From Candidatus Eisenbergiella merdipullorum (GTDB lineage: Bacteria > Bacillota > Clostridia > Lachnospirales > Lachnospiraceae), in NCBI GenBank assembly GCA_019118445.1, contig DWYY01000111.1, positions 1 through 39,716 of the forward strand: a stretch of DNA of 39,716 nt. The letters are read 5' to 3'. This document shows, piece after piece, positions 8,179 through 15,090 of this stretch. Every line of letters begins with the position of its first letter. The stretch's first letter is position 1. The notes beneath the pieces were generated by a model. The model saw nothing but the letters and a program-made list of their open reading frames with translations. It had not been told where the DNA came from and searched no databases. The translations under genes were made by a program, and so were the position numbers.

Positions 8179-9267
8179 TTATCCGATAACCTTCCAGCGC
8201 TTGTCCACGTGGTTCAGCACTTCGCACCCGTCCTTTGTAACCAGGACCAGGTCCTCCACCCGCACGCCGAATTTCCCGGGAAGGTAGACGCCCGGCTCGA
8301 TGGAAAAGGTCATCCCTTCCTCCACACAGGCGGTGTTTGCCGAGCTGACGTCCCCCGGTTCATGATCCTGCAGGCCGATGGAGTGGCCCAGCCTGTGATT
8401 GAAATAAGGGCCGTAGCCCGCTTCTGTGATCAGATCGCGCGCGGCCTTGTCGATGTCGCAGAAACGGACGCCGGGCTTTATGATGCTTTCCGCCTTCTCA
8501 TTGGCCTGGCGGACCAGATCATGGATCGCGGCATATTCTTGAGGCGCTTTTTTGCAGAAGAAGGTGCGCGTCATGTCGGAGCAGTAGCCGTCCTTCACGC
8601 AGCCCATGTCGATCACGATGCAGTCTCCCGCCTTCAGCCGGGTATCGTCCGGCTCATGATGCGGGTCCGCCGCGTTGGGCCCAAAGGAGAGGATCGTATC
8701 GAAACCTTCCGGGCATCCGGCTTCTTTATAGAGAACGCGCACCTGATCCGCGCATTCCTTCTCCGTCATCCCTTCTTTTATGAAAGCCGCGATCTTTTCC
8801 ATGCAGGAATCGTTGATCCGTGAGGATTCCCGCATTTTCTCCTGCTCATAGGAATCCTTGATGGAGCGCACCCGGTCCACGCAGCAGGAAGCGTTCATAT
8901 ATTTCGCTTCCGGATTTCTCTCCATCAGCCCCAGCAGAAAGCCGGCAGACCAGTTCCTGTCGATCCCGAGGGGTTCTTTTGCGCCGTATCCGGCGATATG
9001 GGAAGCGACCATGCCGATGCAGTCATCCGTATCGGACATCCAGAGCTTTTCAATGTCCACCTCCGGGATCACGAACAGATTGTTCAGGAAAAAGCAATGC
9101 TTCCCGTCCGTGCGCACATACAGGGCGTACAGACGCTCATAGGGCTGCACCCACACCCCGGTCAGATACCGGATGCTTAAAGGGTCGCTCACGATCATCT
9201 GGCCGAGCCCCATTTTTTTCAGTTCCTCACATACCCGGTCCAGCCGGGCGCTGTAGATCTTTTCCAT
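8179..9267 (-). CDS. M24 family Xaa-Pro-type peptidase
   Basis: A 362-aa creatinase/prolidase-fold peptidase. The N-terminal domain covers about residues 1-130. The C-terminal pita-bread domain carries the dinuclear metal ligands: Asp in VIDMGCV, Asp in YCSDMTRTF, His in HRLGHSIGLQDHE, Glu in FSIEPGVY and Glu in VRVEDLV. It probably cleaves Xaa-Pro bonds in dipeptides or short peptides. An in-frame ATG exists at 9279, but GGAGGT at 9272-9277 lies five bases upstream of the ATG at 9267, so the shorter start (MEKIYS) is chosen. A TATAAT box lies upstream at 9336-9341 on this strand. Confidence 0.92.
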   Translation of the reverse strand: MEKIYSARLDRVCEELKKMGLGQMIVSDPLSIRYLTGVWVQPYERLYALYVRTDGKHCFFLNNLFVIPEVDIEKLWMSDTDDCIGMVASHIAGYGAKEPLGIDRNWSAGFLLGLMERNPEAKYMNASCCVDRVRSIKDSYEQEKMRESSRINDSCMEKIAAFIKEGMTEKECADQVRVLYKEAGCPEGFDTILSFGPNAADPHHEPDDTRLKAGDCIVIDMGCVKDGYCSDMTRTFFCKKAPQEYAAIHDLVRQANEKAESIIKPGVRFCDIDKAARDLITEAGYGPYFNHRLGHSIGLQDHEPGDVSSANTACVEEGMTFSIEPGVYLPGKFGVRVEDLVLVTKDGCEVLNHVDKRWKVIG

Positions 9268-9335
9268 ATTTACCTCCATGCTGAAGCGTTTTACGATGCG
9301 TTACATCCAATACAGCTCTGTTTTGGCCAACCTTT

Positions 9336-9363
9336 ATTATACCGCATCGGAGGAAAAATGGAA
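9336..9363 (-). promoter_or_regulatory. Candidate promoter for the M24 peptidase gene
   Basis: On the minus strand a perfect TATAAT (-10) lies at 9336-9341, with a poor -35 (TTCCAT) 16 nt upstream. It is 69 nt before the start codon. The -10 is convincing and the -35 is not. Confidence 0.45.
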
Positions 9364-9442
9364 CGGGGTGAGTGAAAAAGAAAAAGTTGTAAAAACTGCG
9401 GGTGAAATTGGTGATCCCGGAATTCAACATGAACAGTGCTTT

Positions 9443-10690
9443 TTAAACAGGCTCCTTTTCCATGGAAGACGCCTTGACGAACAGGAAAAATCCGATGGCG
9501 AAGGTGACGATCAGGACGCCTATGCCCTTATTGACGCTTCCGGTAAGCTGGCTGACGATGCCGATCAGCGTGGTGCCGAGGAAAGAAGCACCCTTGCCGC
9601 AGATATCCATGATGCCGAAATATTCACCTGATTTTTCGGCAGGGATGATCTTGGCAAAATAGGAGCGGGACAGCGCCTGGATGCCGCCCTGGAACATGCC
9701 GACGCAGACCGCCAGGATCCAGAAGTGGAGCTGGGTGGACATGAAGAGCGCGAACACGGTAATGCCCAGATAGGCTGCGATACAGATCATGATCAGTTTC
9801 TCAGGCGCATATTTCCCGGACAGCCGTCCGAACAGGATGGAAAACGGGAAGGCTACGACCTGGGTGACCAGGAGCGCGATGAGAAGCCCTGTGGTATCCA
9901 GCCCGAGGGCAGTACCATAAGCGGTCGCCATGTCGATGATGGCGTATACACCGTCGATATAGAAAAAGAAGGAAAGAAGAAACAGGAAAGTCTTCTTTTC
10001 TTTTTTTATGCTCTTAAACGTTCCGGCAAGCCGCTGAAAGCTTCCCGCGATCGCAGATCTCCCGCTGCTTTCAGAAAAATGCTTCTGCTGGTAGAGCTTC
10101 AGGAGAGGGGCGGAGACGGCAAACCACCAGACTGCCACGATCAAAAAGGAGATCATCATGGAAGAGGACAGCGTGAGCCCAAAGGCGTCCGCGCCAAGCA
10201 CGAGGACGAGGCAGACGGCAAAGGGGATGCAGCTTCCGATATAGCCAAGTCCGTATCCGTAGGAAGAGACCCGGTCCACCCGGTCAGGCGTGGAAATGTC
10301 AGGCAGCATGGAATCGTAGAAGATCAGGCTGACGGAATAGCCTATCCGTGCAGCCACGAAAAGCACGAGGAAAAGCAGCCAGTTGGTCACAAAGCCCAGC
10401 AGGACGCAGCAGACGACGCCCATCAGAAGCGCTGCGAAAAACAGCTTCTTTTTATAATTCCTGTGATCCGCCAGCGTGCCCAGGACAGGACCCAAGATTG
10501 CCACAAACAGTGTGGCGGCGCTGGCGGCATAGCCCCAGCTTGCCAGGTAATCCACAGAGGAAATGCCGGCGTTCTCTGCCAGATAATTGAAATAAATGGG
10601 GATGATGGTGGAGACCATCAGGATAAAAGCGGAATTTCCGATATCGTATAGGATCCAGCTTTTTTCCAGTTTGGTAAGTTGAAATTTCAT
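9443..10690 (-). CDS. MFS transporter, UMF1/Atg22-like family
   Basis: A 415-aa polytopic membrane protein with about 12 hydrophobic segments in two halves, separated by a charged loop (KSIKKEKKTF). The N-terminal signature KSWILYDIGNSAF is characteristic of the UMF1 (Atg22-like) branch of the major facilitator superfamily; bacterial members are presumed effluxers or amino-acid transporters, with substrate unknown. An in-frame ATG at 10741 directly abuts the stop of the upstream gene, but the family-typical start MKFQLTK at 10690 has AAGGAG upstream, though at a long spacing of 12 nt. It is probably cotranscribed with the upstream phospholipase C-like gene. Confidence 0.85.
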   Translation of the reverse strand: MKFQLTKLEKSWILYDIGNSAFILMVSTIIPIYFNYLAENAGISSVDYLASWGYAASAATLFVAILGPVLGTLADHRNYKKKLFFAALLMGVVCCVLLGFVTNWLLFLVLFVAARIGYSVSLIFYDSMLPDISTPDRVDRVSSYGYGLGYIGSCIPFAVCLVLVLGADAFGLTLSSSMMISFLIVAVWWFAVSAPLLKLYQQKHFSESSGRSAIAGSFQRLAGTFKSIKKEKKTFLFLLSFFFYIDGVYAIIDMATAYGTALGLDTTGLLIALLVTQVVAFPFSILFGRLSGKYAPEKLIMICIAAYLGITVFALFMSTQLHFWILAVCVGMFQGGIQALSRSYFAKIIPAEKSGEYFGIMDICGKGASFLGTTLIGIVSQLTGSVNKGIGVLIVTFAIGFFLFVKASSMEKEPV

Positions 10691-10741
10691 GATCGGTTCA
10701 GACTCCTTTTTTTTCAAATGTGCCGTTTCCGGTACGCTCAT

Positions 10742-11533
10742 TCAACCAAAGGTCAGATGGAAACAGGCGTCCAGTTCTTCAGCCCCTTCTGTAAAACGCC
10801 GGTAATTCCGGATCAGGCAGACGGCGAGAGGAAGCGCCTTATGATAAAGTTTCCCCAGCCTGCGGTTGATTATGATGCAGGCAGGATCCGGATGCAGGGG
10901 GATCATCACGCCCTGCATGGAGGAATAGTTTCCGCTTATGGCAAACGCCGCCTGGATGAGCAGCCGCTTGGGAAGATGAGGGGCTACGAGCAGCCGGCTG
11001 CAGGTGAGCATGGACTGCAGCGTTTCCAGGATCTGCCCGGAAGAAGCGGGGGCGAAAAAAGGCGCGATCGCTTCCGCGTTCCGTCTGGACGGGATGATAT
11101 GGCCTGCGGGGAAATGGGACAGGGGATCCAGTCCGTCGTGGAGCATCAGACGCCGGTCAAATTCGGCTTCCAGCTCCATGTGGGCGATTCCCGTCCGCTT
11201 TACCTGTGCTTCCACGTAAGGGTGGCAGGTGCTGTCCAGAGCAAAATGGCAGAGGAAGCCGTACAGATAGGAAAGCCCTGCCTGCCGGTCCTGCATCGCG
11301 GAAAGAACATCTGCCGCCGGGCGGAAAAAGGCTTCGCCGGGCTCCCCATGCATCCGGTGTCCCATCCGGTTGAGCGGGGAGGGAGCGAGCGGATGGTGAT
11401 AAAAGAAAATATCCGGGCCATGCAGGCCGATCAGAAACGGTTCCGGGCACTCCAGGATCGTCTGCTGCTCTTTGGGGCCGAGCAGCGGGCAGACCTGCCG
11501 GCCCAAGCGGTAATGTGCGTAAGCGGAAGGCAT
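10742..11533 (-). CDS. Zinc-dependent phospholipase C family protein
   Basis: A 263-aa protein of the zinc-dependent phospholipase C/S1-P1 nuclease-like fold. Metal-ligand motifs are visible: the early His in AYAHYRLG, GPDIFFYHH, then LCHFALDSTCHPYVE and HMELEAEFD. No signal peptide is seen, so this is the cytoplasmic branch common in Clostridia, whose substrate is unknown. The start was chosen at 11533 (MPSAYAHY) because AAAGGAG lies nine bases upstream of it; an in-frame ATG at 11554 overlaps that ribosome binding site. The stop codon abuts the alternative start of the MFS gene, supporting an operon. Confidence 0.85.
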   Translation of the reverse strand: MPSAYAHYRLGRQVCPLLGPKEQQTILECPEPFLIGLHGPDIFFYHHPLAPSPLNRMGHRMHGEPGEAFFRPAADVLSAMQDRQAGLSYLYGFLCHFALDSTCHPYVEAQVKRTGIAHMELEAEFDRRLMLHDGLDPLSHFPAGHIIPSRRNAEAIAPFFAPASSGQILETLQSMLTCSRLLVAPHLPKRLLIQAAFAISGNYSSMQGVMIPLHPDPACIIINRRLGKLYHKALPLAVCLIRNYRRFTEGAEELDACFHLTFG

Positions 11534-11658
11534 ATGATAAGACTCCTTTGTCATTGGTCTGCAAACGGCTATGGCCGCATGCTTACATTATTATGACACA
11601 TTTCAGTCGGGAAAGAAAGAGGGAGAAGGTAAAGACTTGGTAAAGGAGTTTTCGCGCA

Positions 11659-11687
11659 TTGACTTCCGTGCGGCAGTACAGTATCAT
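11659..11687 (+). promoter_or_regulatory. Sigma-A-type promoter for the inositol monophosphatase gene
   Basis: TTGACT (11659-11664), a 17-nt spacer and TATCAT (11682-11687), 39 nt before the ATG at 11726. It lies in the divergent gap shared with the phospholipase C-like gene. Confidence 0.7.
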
Positions 11688-11725
11688 GGATTTGCCTGAA
11701 AACAAGTGAAAAATGGAGGAAGAAC

Positions 11726-12550
11726 ATGCAGATAGAATTGCAGAAGCTTTTTGAGATCGTAAAAGAAGGCGGAGCGCTGTTTCGGAACCGGGAAGAAGCC
11801 GCCCACATCAGGGTGAAAGGCGTGTCGGATTATGTGACGCAGGTGGATCTTCATGTGCAGGAGCAGATACGGACGAGGCTCATGCAGGAATGGCCGCAGG
11901 TTCAGTTCATGGGAGAGGAAAAAGACAACAGCGACATTGATTTTACAAAGGCCGTATGGATCCTGGACCCTGTGGACGGGACGACAAACCTGATCCACGA
12001 TTTCCGCCAGAGCGCAGTCTCCCTTGCGCTCTACGAAGGTGGAAAGCCTGTATGCGGCGTGGTTTATCAGCCGTATACGGAGGAGCTTTTCCATGCGGTA
12101 TCGCATGAGGGGGCATCGCACGCGAAGCCGGACTGCGGGGCGTATCTGAACGGGAAGCCGATCCATGTGAGCGGAGCGCAGACCATGGCAGAAAGCCTGA
12201 TCTCCATCGGGACCGCGCCTTATGAACACGGATACGCGGACCGGAATTTTGATCTGTTCAAACGGATCTTTCTGGATTGTCAGGATATCCGCAGACTCGG
12301 ATCGGCGGCCATCGATCTTGCCTATGTCGCTTGCGGCAGGACGGACGCTTTCTTTGAAATGAACCTGAAGCCCTGGGATTTTGCCGCCGGGCGGATCCTG
12401 GTGGAGGAAGCAGGAGGAACGGTCACGGATTTTGAAGGAAACAGCCCTGATTTCCGGAAAAAGGGAAGCGTTCTCGGAAGCAACGGGAAGATCGGAAAGC
12501 TGCTGGTGGAGCGGTATATGAACACTTTTTCTGTGAATACTTTTTCTTGA
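11726..12550 (+). CDS. Inositol monophosphatase family protein
   Basis: A 274-aa Mg2+-dependent phosphatase of the SuhB/IMPase superfamily. The metal-binding motifs are in order: GEE at 63-65, WILDPVDGTTN with D81, D84, G85 and T86, and the late KPWDFAAG motif. It hydrolyses inositol-1-phosphate or a similar sugar phosphate; specificity (inositol phosphate, fructose-1,6-bisphosphate, NADP or 3',5'-ADP) cannot be decided by eye. An AGGAGGAAG ribosome binding site precedes the ATG. The tail ends in a short duplicated NTFS motif (MNTFSVNTFS). Confidence 0.92.
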   Translation: MQIELQKLFEIVKEGGALFRNREEAAHIRVKGVSDYVTQVDLHVQEQIRTRLMQEWPQVQFMGEEKDNSDIDFTKAVWILDPVDGTTNLIHDFRQSAVSLALYEGGKPVCGVVYQPYTEELFHAVSHEGASHAKPDCGAYLNGKPIHVSGAQTMAESLISIGTAPYEHGYADRNFDLFKRIFLDCQDIRRLGSAAIDLAYVACGRTDAFFEMNLKPWDFAAGRILVEEAGGTVTDFEGNSPDFRKKGSVLGSNGKIGKLLVERYMNTFSVNTFS

Positions 12551-12614
12551 CATTCTTCCTGCAGCTATGCAAAATAGAAGCAAAAAGAGACAGAAGAAAA
12601 CAGGAGGATATTTT

Positions 12615-13814
12615 GTGCATCAGAACAATAGAAGACATGCTCTTTGCATCGACGGACAGAGGGAAAAAAAACGAAGTAAATGCGGTTTGATAAAGCTGCT
12701 TGCTGCGGTACTTTGTTCCTCGCTCCTGTTGCTTTTTCCTTCCGGAAGGCTGACCGCGTTGGCACAGGAGCCGCAGAGCGTGCCCGCAGCCCCGCAGCCC
12801 TATGCTGCATTGCAGGCGGATCAGGCCGCCCAGACGCCGGAGGAAGCGGCCGCCGCCCAGGCGCAGGCAGAGGCTCTGATGGCCGCCCACCTTGCGGCTT
12901 GGGAGCAGGCAAAACAGGAATATGCCACCCAGCTTGCGGCGTATCAGCAGGCGCTTGCCCAGCAGCAGGCCGCCGCCCAGGCGGAGGCGGCCGCGCAGGC
13001 GGAAGCAGCAGCGCAGACGGAAGCAGCAGCGCAGTCTCAGACTGCCGCCCAGCCTCCGCAGGGCTCTCTGCCTGAGGGTGGAATTTCGGAGAGCGTGCCG
13101 GCGTTTTCTCTGGCAGGGAGAACGGTCTCTATCCTGGGGGACAGCATCTCCACCTATCAGGGATATATTCCGGAGGGTTATGCATGTTTTTACCCGGATC
13201 CGGACAATGATATCAAGGATGTATCCCAGACCTGGTGGATGCAGGTGATCCGGAATACGGGAATGCGCCTTCTGGTAAACGGCTCTTGGTCCGCCAGCGC
13301 GGTGTGCGGGGATTCCCGGGCGGAGGCTTCCAGCGCGGGCTGCAGCAGCCGCCGGATCGTGGATCTGATGGGAAACACCGGGATAGCGCCGGACGTGATC
13401 CTGGTATACATGGGCGCCAATGACTTCTTTTTCTCGATCCCGCTGGGAACGTTTTCCGGGGAGGCTGTGTACAGGAACGATCATTATATCTGGGACTTTA
13501 CGGAAGGGTATGAACTGATGCTCCAGAAGCTTAGGGCGGTCTATCCCACCTCACAGATTTACTGTATGACTCTGATCGAAGCGAATTCCGGAGACCATCC
13601 CAGAGTGAACGCGAACGGAAACACGATCGAAGATTATAACAACAGGATCAAACAGATCGCGGCCGTCCATGGGATTCCGGTGATCGACGTGCATGACTGC
13701 GGGATCGAGGTTTATGAGCTGAATCAGTTTACCAGCGACGGGACCCATCCGAATCAGGAAGGCGCGCGGCGGATGGCGGGCTATGTGACGAATGCGCTCC
13801 TTATGGGCGGCTGA
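12615..13814 (+). CDS. Secreted SGNH/GDSL hydrolase with Ala/Gln-rich linker
   Basis: A GTG at 12615 preceded by AGGAGG at a 7-nt spacing is preferred over the ATG at 12567, giving 399 aa. A basic N-terminus and hydrophobic segment (about residues 24-50, ending ALAQ) form a signal peptide or anchor. Residues ~51-155 are an Ala/Gln/Glu-rich, helix-prone linker with AEAAAQ-type repeats. The rest is an SGNH esterase domain: block I ILGDSIS with nucleophile S177, an oxyanion GAND motif, and block V SDGTHPN with D375 and H378. It is probably a surface deacetylase or esterase acting on polysaccharide or cell wall; the substrate is unknown. Confidence 0.88.
   Translation: MHQNNRRHALCIDGQREKKRSKCGLIKLLAAVLCSSLLLLFPSGRLTALAQEPQSVPAAPQPYAALQADQAAQTPEEAAAAQAQAEALMAAHLAAWEQAKQEYATQLAAYQQALAQQQAAAQAEAAAQAEAAAQTEAAAQSQTAAQPPQGSLPEGGISESVPAFSLAGRTVSILGDSISTYQGYIPEGYACFYPDPDNDIKDVSQTWWMQVIRNTGMRLLVNGSWSASAVCGDSRAEASSAGCSSRRIVDLMGNTGIAPDVILVYMGANDFFFSIPLGTFSGEAVYRNDHYIWDFTEGYELMLQKLRAVYPTSQIYCMTLIEANSGDHPRVNANGNTIEDYNNRIKQIAAVHGIPVIDVHDCGIEVYELNQFTSDGTHPNQEGARRMAGYVTNALLMGG
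12981..13052 (+). repeat. Four 18-nt tandem repeats within the SGNH hydrolase gene
   Basis: Units at 12981, 12999, 13017 and 13035 encode AEAAAQ, AEAAAQ, TEAAAQ and SQTAAQ. Units 2 and 3 differ by one base. The array could change in copy number by slippage and alter linker length. Confidence 0.85.
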
Positions 13815-13843
13815 ACGGTAGTTTTCACTGATGGGAGGAAGTT

Positions 13844-14551
13844 ATGGTTTCCTGGCTGTTGTTGATTTTGTCGGCGGTATATTTTTACCAGGGATATTTG
13901 AAACGAAGGATGGACAGAAGGAAGCTGTCCCACAGCTCTTATTATGATGTCGCCTACGGCGGAGAAAAAAAATGCGTCGATCAGGCGGCCGCGGTCCTGA
14001 AGGATGTGGGGGGCTATGGCAGGATCCTGTTTCATTGGCATTACTTTTCAGAAAACGGCCCTGCTGCGGCGGATGTGATCCTGCTTCATGAAACCGGCGT
14101 TTATGTGCTGGAAACGAAGGATTATCAGGGCTGGATCTCCGGAAATCTGGAGGAGGAATACTGGGTGCAGACGATGGGTGCGGGAAGATATTCTTCTTAC
14201 CAGAACTATTTTTACAACCCTGTCCTCAAACTTTCCGGCTGTATCGCATGCATGAAACGGGAACTTCCCGATATGAAATGGCTCCCTTACTATTCCCTCG
14301 CTGTGTTCGGGAACGGCTGTGAGCTGGAAAATGCCGGCCTTTCAGACAGCCTGAGGAAGATCATACAGCTGAAACAGTTGTCCTATACCATGTATGGGAT
14401 GATACGCGCCTCCCGCACCTTCCTGTCCCGCCAGGTGATCGATGAGATCTACGAACGGTTGCAGGGAATGGAGACGGCGAAAAACCTGAGTTCCGAGGCA
14501 AAAAACCTGAGCTTCGGGGTTGACAAAAACGCGCATCTTTACTATAGTTAA
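13844..14551 (+). CDS. NERD domain-containing membrane-anchored protein
   Basis: A 235-aa protein with an N-terminal membrane segment (about residues 2-17) followed by a basic stretch. The following domain (about residues 45-150) matches the NERD (nuclease-related) fold: AAADVILLHETGVYVLETKDYQGWISG holds the Asp and Glu-x-Lys residues expected of a PD-(D/E)XK-like core. It is presumably a nucleic-acid-processing or restriction-like protein tethered to the membrane; its role is unknown. The C-terminus contains a near-duplicate NLSSEAKNLS/F motif. A GGGAGGAAG ribosome binding site precedes the ATG. The valS promoter begins inside its last 32 bases. Confidence 0.8.
   Translation: MVSWLLLILSAVYFYQGYLKRRMDRRKLSHSSYYDVAYGGEKKCVDQAAAVLKDVGGYGRILFHWHYFSENGPAAADVILLHETGVYVLETKDYQGWISGNLEEEYWVQTMGAGRYSSYQNYFYNPVLKLSGCIACMKRELPDMKWLPYYSLAVFGNGCELENAGLSDSLRKIIQLKQLSYTMYGMIRASRTFLSRQVIDEIYERLQGMETAKNLSSEAKNLSFGVDKNAHLYYS
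14520..14548 (+). promoter_or_regulatory. Sigma-A promoter for the T-box/valS transcript
   Basis: A perfect TTGACA (14520-14525), a 17-nt spacer and TATAGT (14543-14548), located inside the 3' end of the NERD gene and just upstream of the T-box leader. Confidence 0.85.
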
Positions 14552-14589
14552 AACAGACTTGACGGCAGGAATGCCGTTACAGCATGACT

Positions 14590-14888
14590 AACAAAGATGA
14601 AGAAAAAGAGGAGTACGCATATCTCTTTGACAGAGAGGACGGCCCACAGGCTGGAAGGCGGTCTGAAAGCAGGATGTGCAGAAGGTAGCTTTGGAGTCGG
14701 AAGGCAGAACGAAGCGGAGAGCGGCATTGCAGTCCGCACAGCTTTCATTAAGCTTTCACGCTTCATCCCCGTTAAAGGATGAGACTCTGACAGGAGTTGC
14801 AAGGAGGCCGGACTTTCATGGTCCGGTGAACAAAGGTGGTACCGCGCATACGCGCCCTTTGCCCGAAACTGGGTGAAGGGCGTTTTTT
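14590..14888 (+). promoter_or_regulatory. T-box riboswitch of valS
   Basis: Transcriptional control by uncharged tRNA-Val. Stem I contains the AGTA bulge (near 14610). The helix above the specifier loop pairs GCATATC with GATGTGC, placing a GTA valine codon at about 14685-14687 after AGAAG. A stem III-like hairpin CCGGAC/GTCCGG is at 14808-14826, the conserved T-box AAAGGTGGTACCGCG at 14832-14846, and the terminator at 14853-14888. The valine assignment agrees with the valS gene downstream. Short ORFs crossing this region are not genes. Confidence 0.93.
14853..14888 (+). terminator. T-box terminator
   Basis: CGCCCTT (14853-14859) pairs with AAGGGCG (14876-14882), with an inner CCC/GGG pairing, followed by six T. 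It is mutually exclusive with the antiterminator that uses the T-box sequence. Confidence 0.9.
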
Positions 14889-15051
14889 ATGTGAAAGCCC
14901 GGACGGCGGCGATGCCACCGGACATGCTTGCATGCCCGGTGGCATCGACATCGGCCAGGCAAGGGGCATGAGCAAGAAGGGCGATCGCCCGGACTTTCAT
15001 GGTCCCGGCGATCGCGGAACGACGAAGGCGTGGAGCGATCAGCTTTCACAT
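14889..15051 (+). repeat. 163-bp inverted-repeat-bounded block between T-box and valS
   Basis: Perfect 10-bp ends ATGTGAAAGC (14889-14898) and GCTTTCACAT (15042-15051) enclose two strong hairpins. The first (14911-14946) has 11 bp, one mismatch, 5 bp and a TT loop. The second (14981-15015) has nine outer pairs GCGATCGCC/GGCGATCGC, a C-C mismatch, and GGAC/GTCC with loop TTTCATG. The core of the second repeats 17 nt of the T-box stem III hairpin. No transposase and no clear target duplication are seen. Confidence 0.75.
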
Positions 15052-15090
15052 CCGTAAAGTTATGCAAAATCGGAATGATGGAGGAAAAAC

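Noticed and set aside
9725..10651. 308-aa plus-strand open frame opposite the MFS transporter gene
   Set aside because: The product is highly charged and repetitive (Glu/Gly/Asp/Arg) and antisense to a clear membrane transporter; no ribosome binding site.
12423..13484. 353-aa minus-strand frame with Leu/Arg-Gly repeats
   Set aside because: The repeats are the complement of the Ala/Gln-rich linker of the SGNH hydrolase gene.
14555..14585. Second TTGACG-like promoter at the start of the valS leader
   Set aside because: No -10 box at proper spacing; the bases form a small ACGGCA/TGCCGT hairpin, and a better promoter lies at 14520.
14597..15057. Several short plus-strand frames in the valS leader
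   Set aside because: They run through T-box stems, the terminator and the inverted-repeat block; the conserved RNA explains the sequence.
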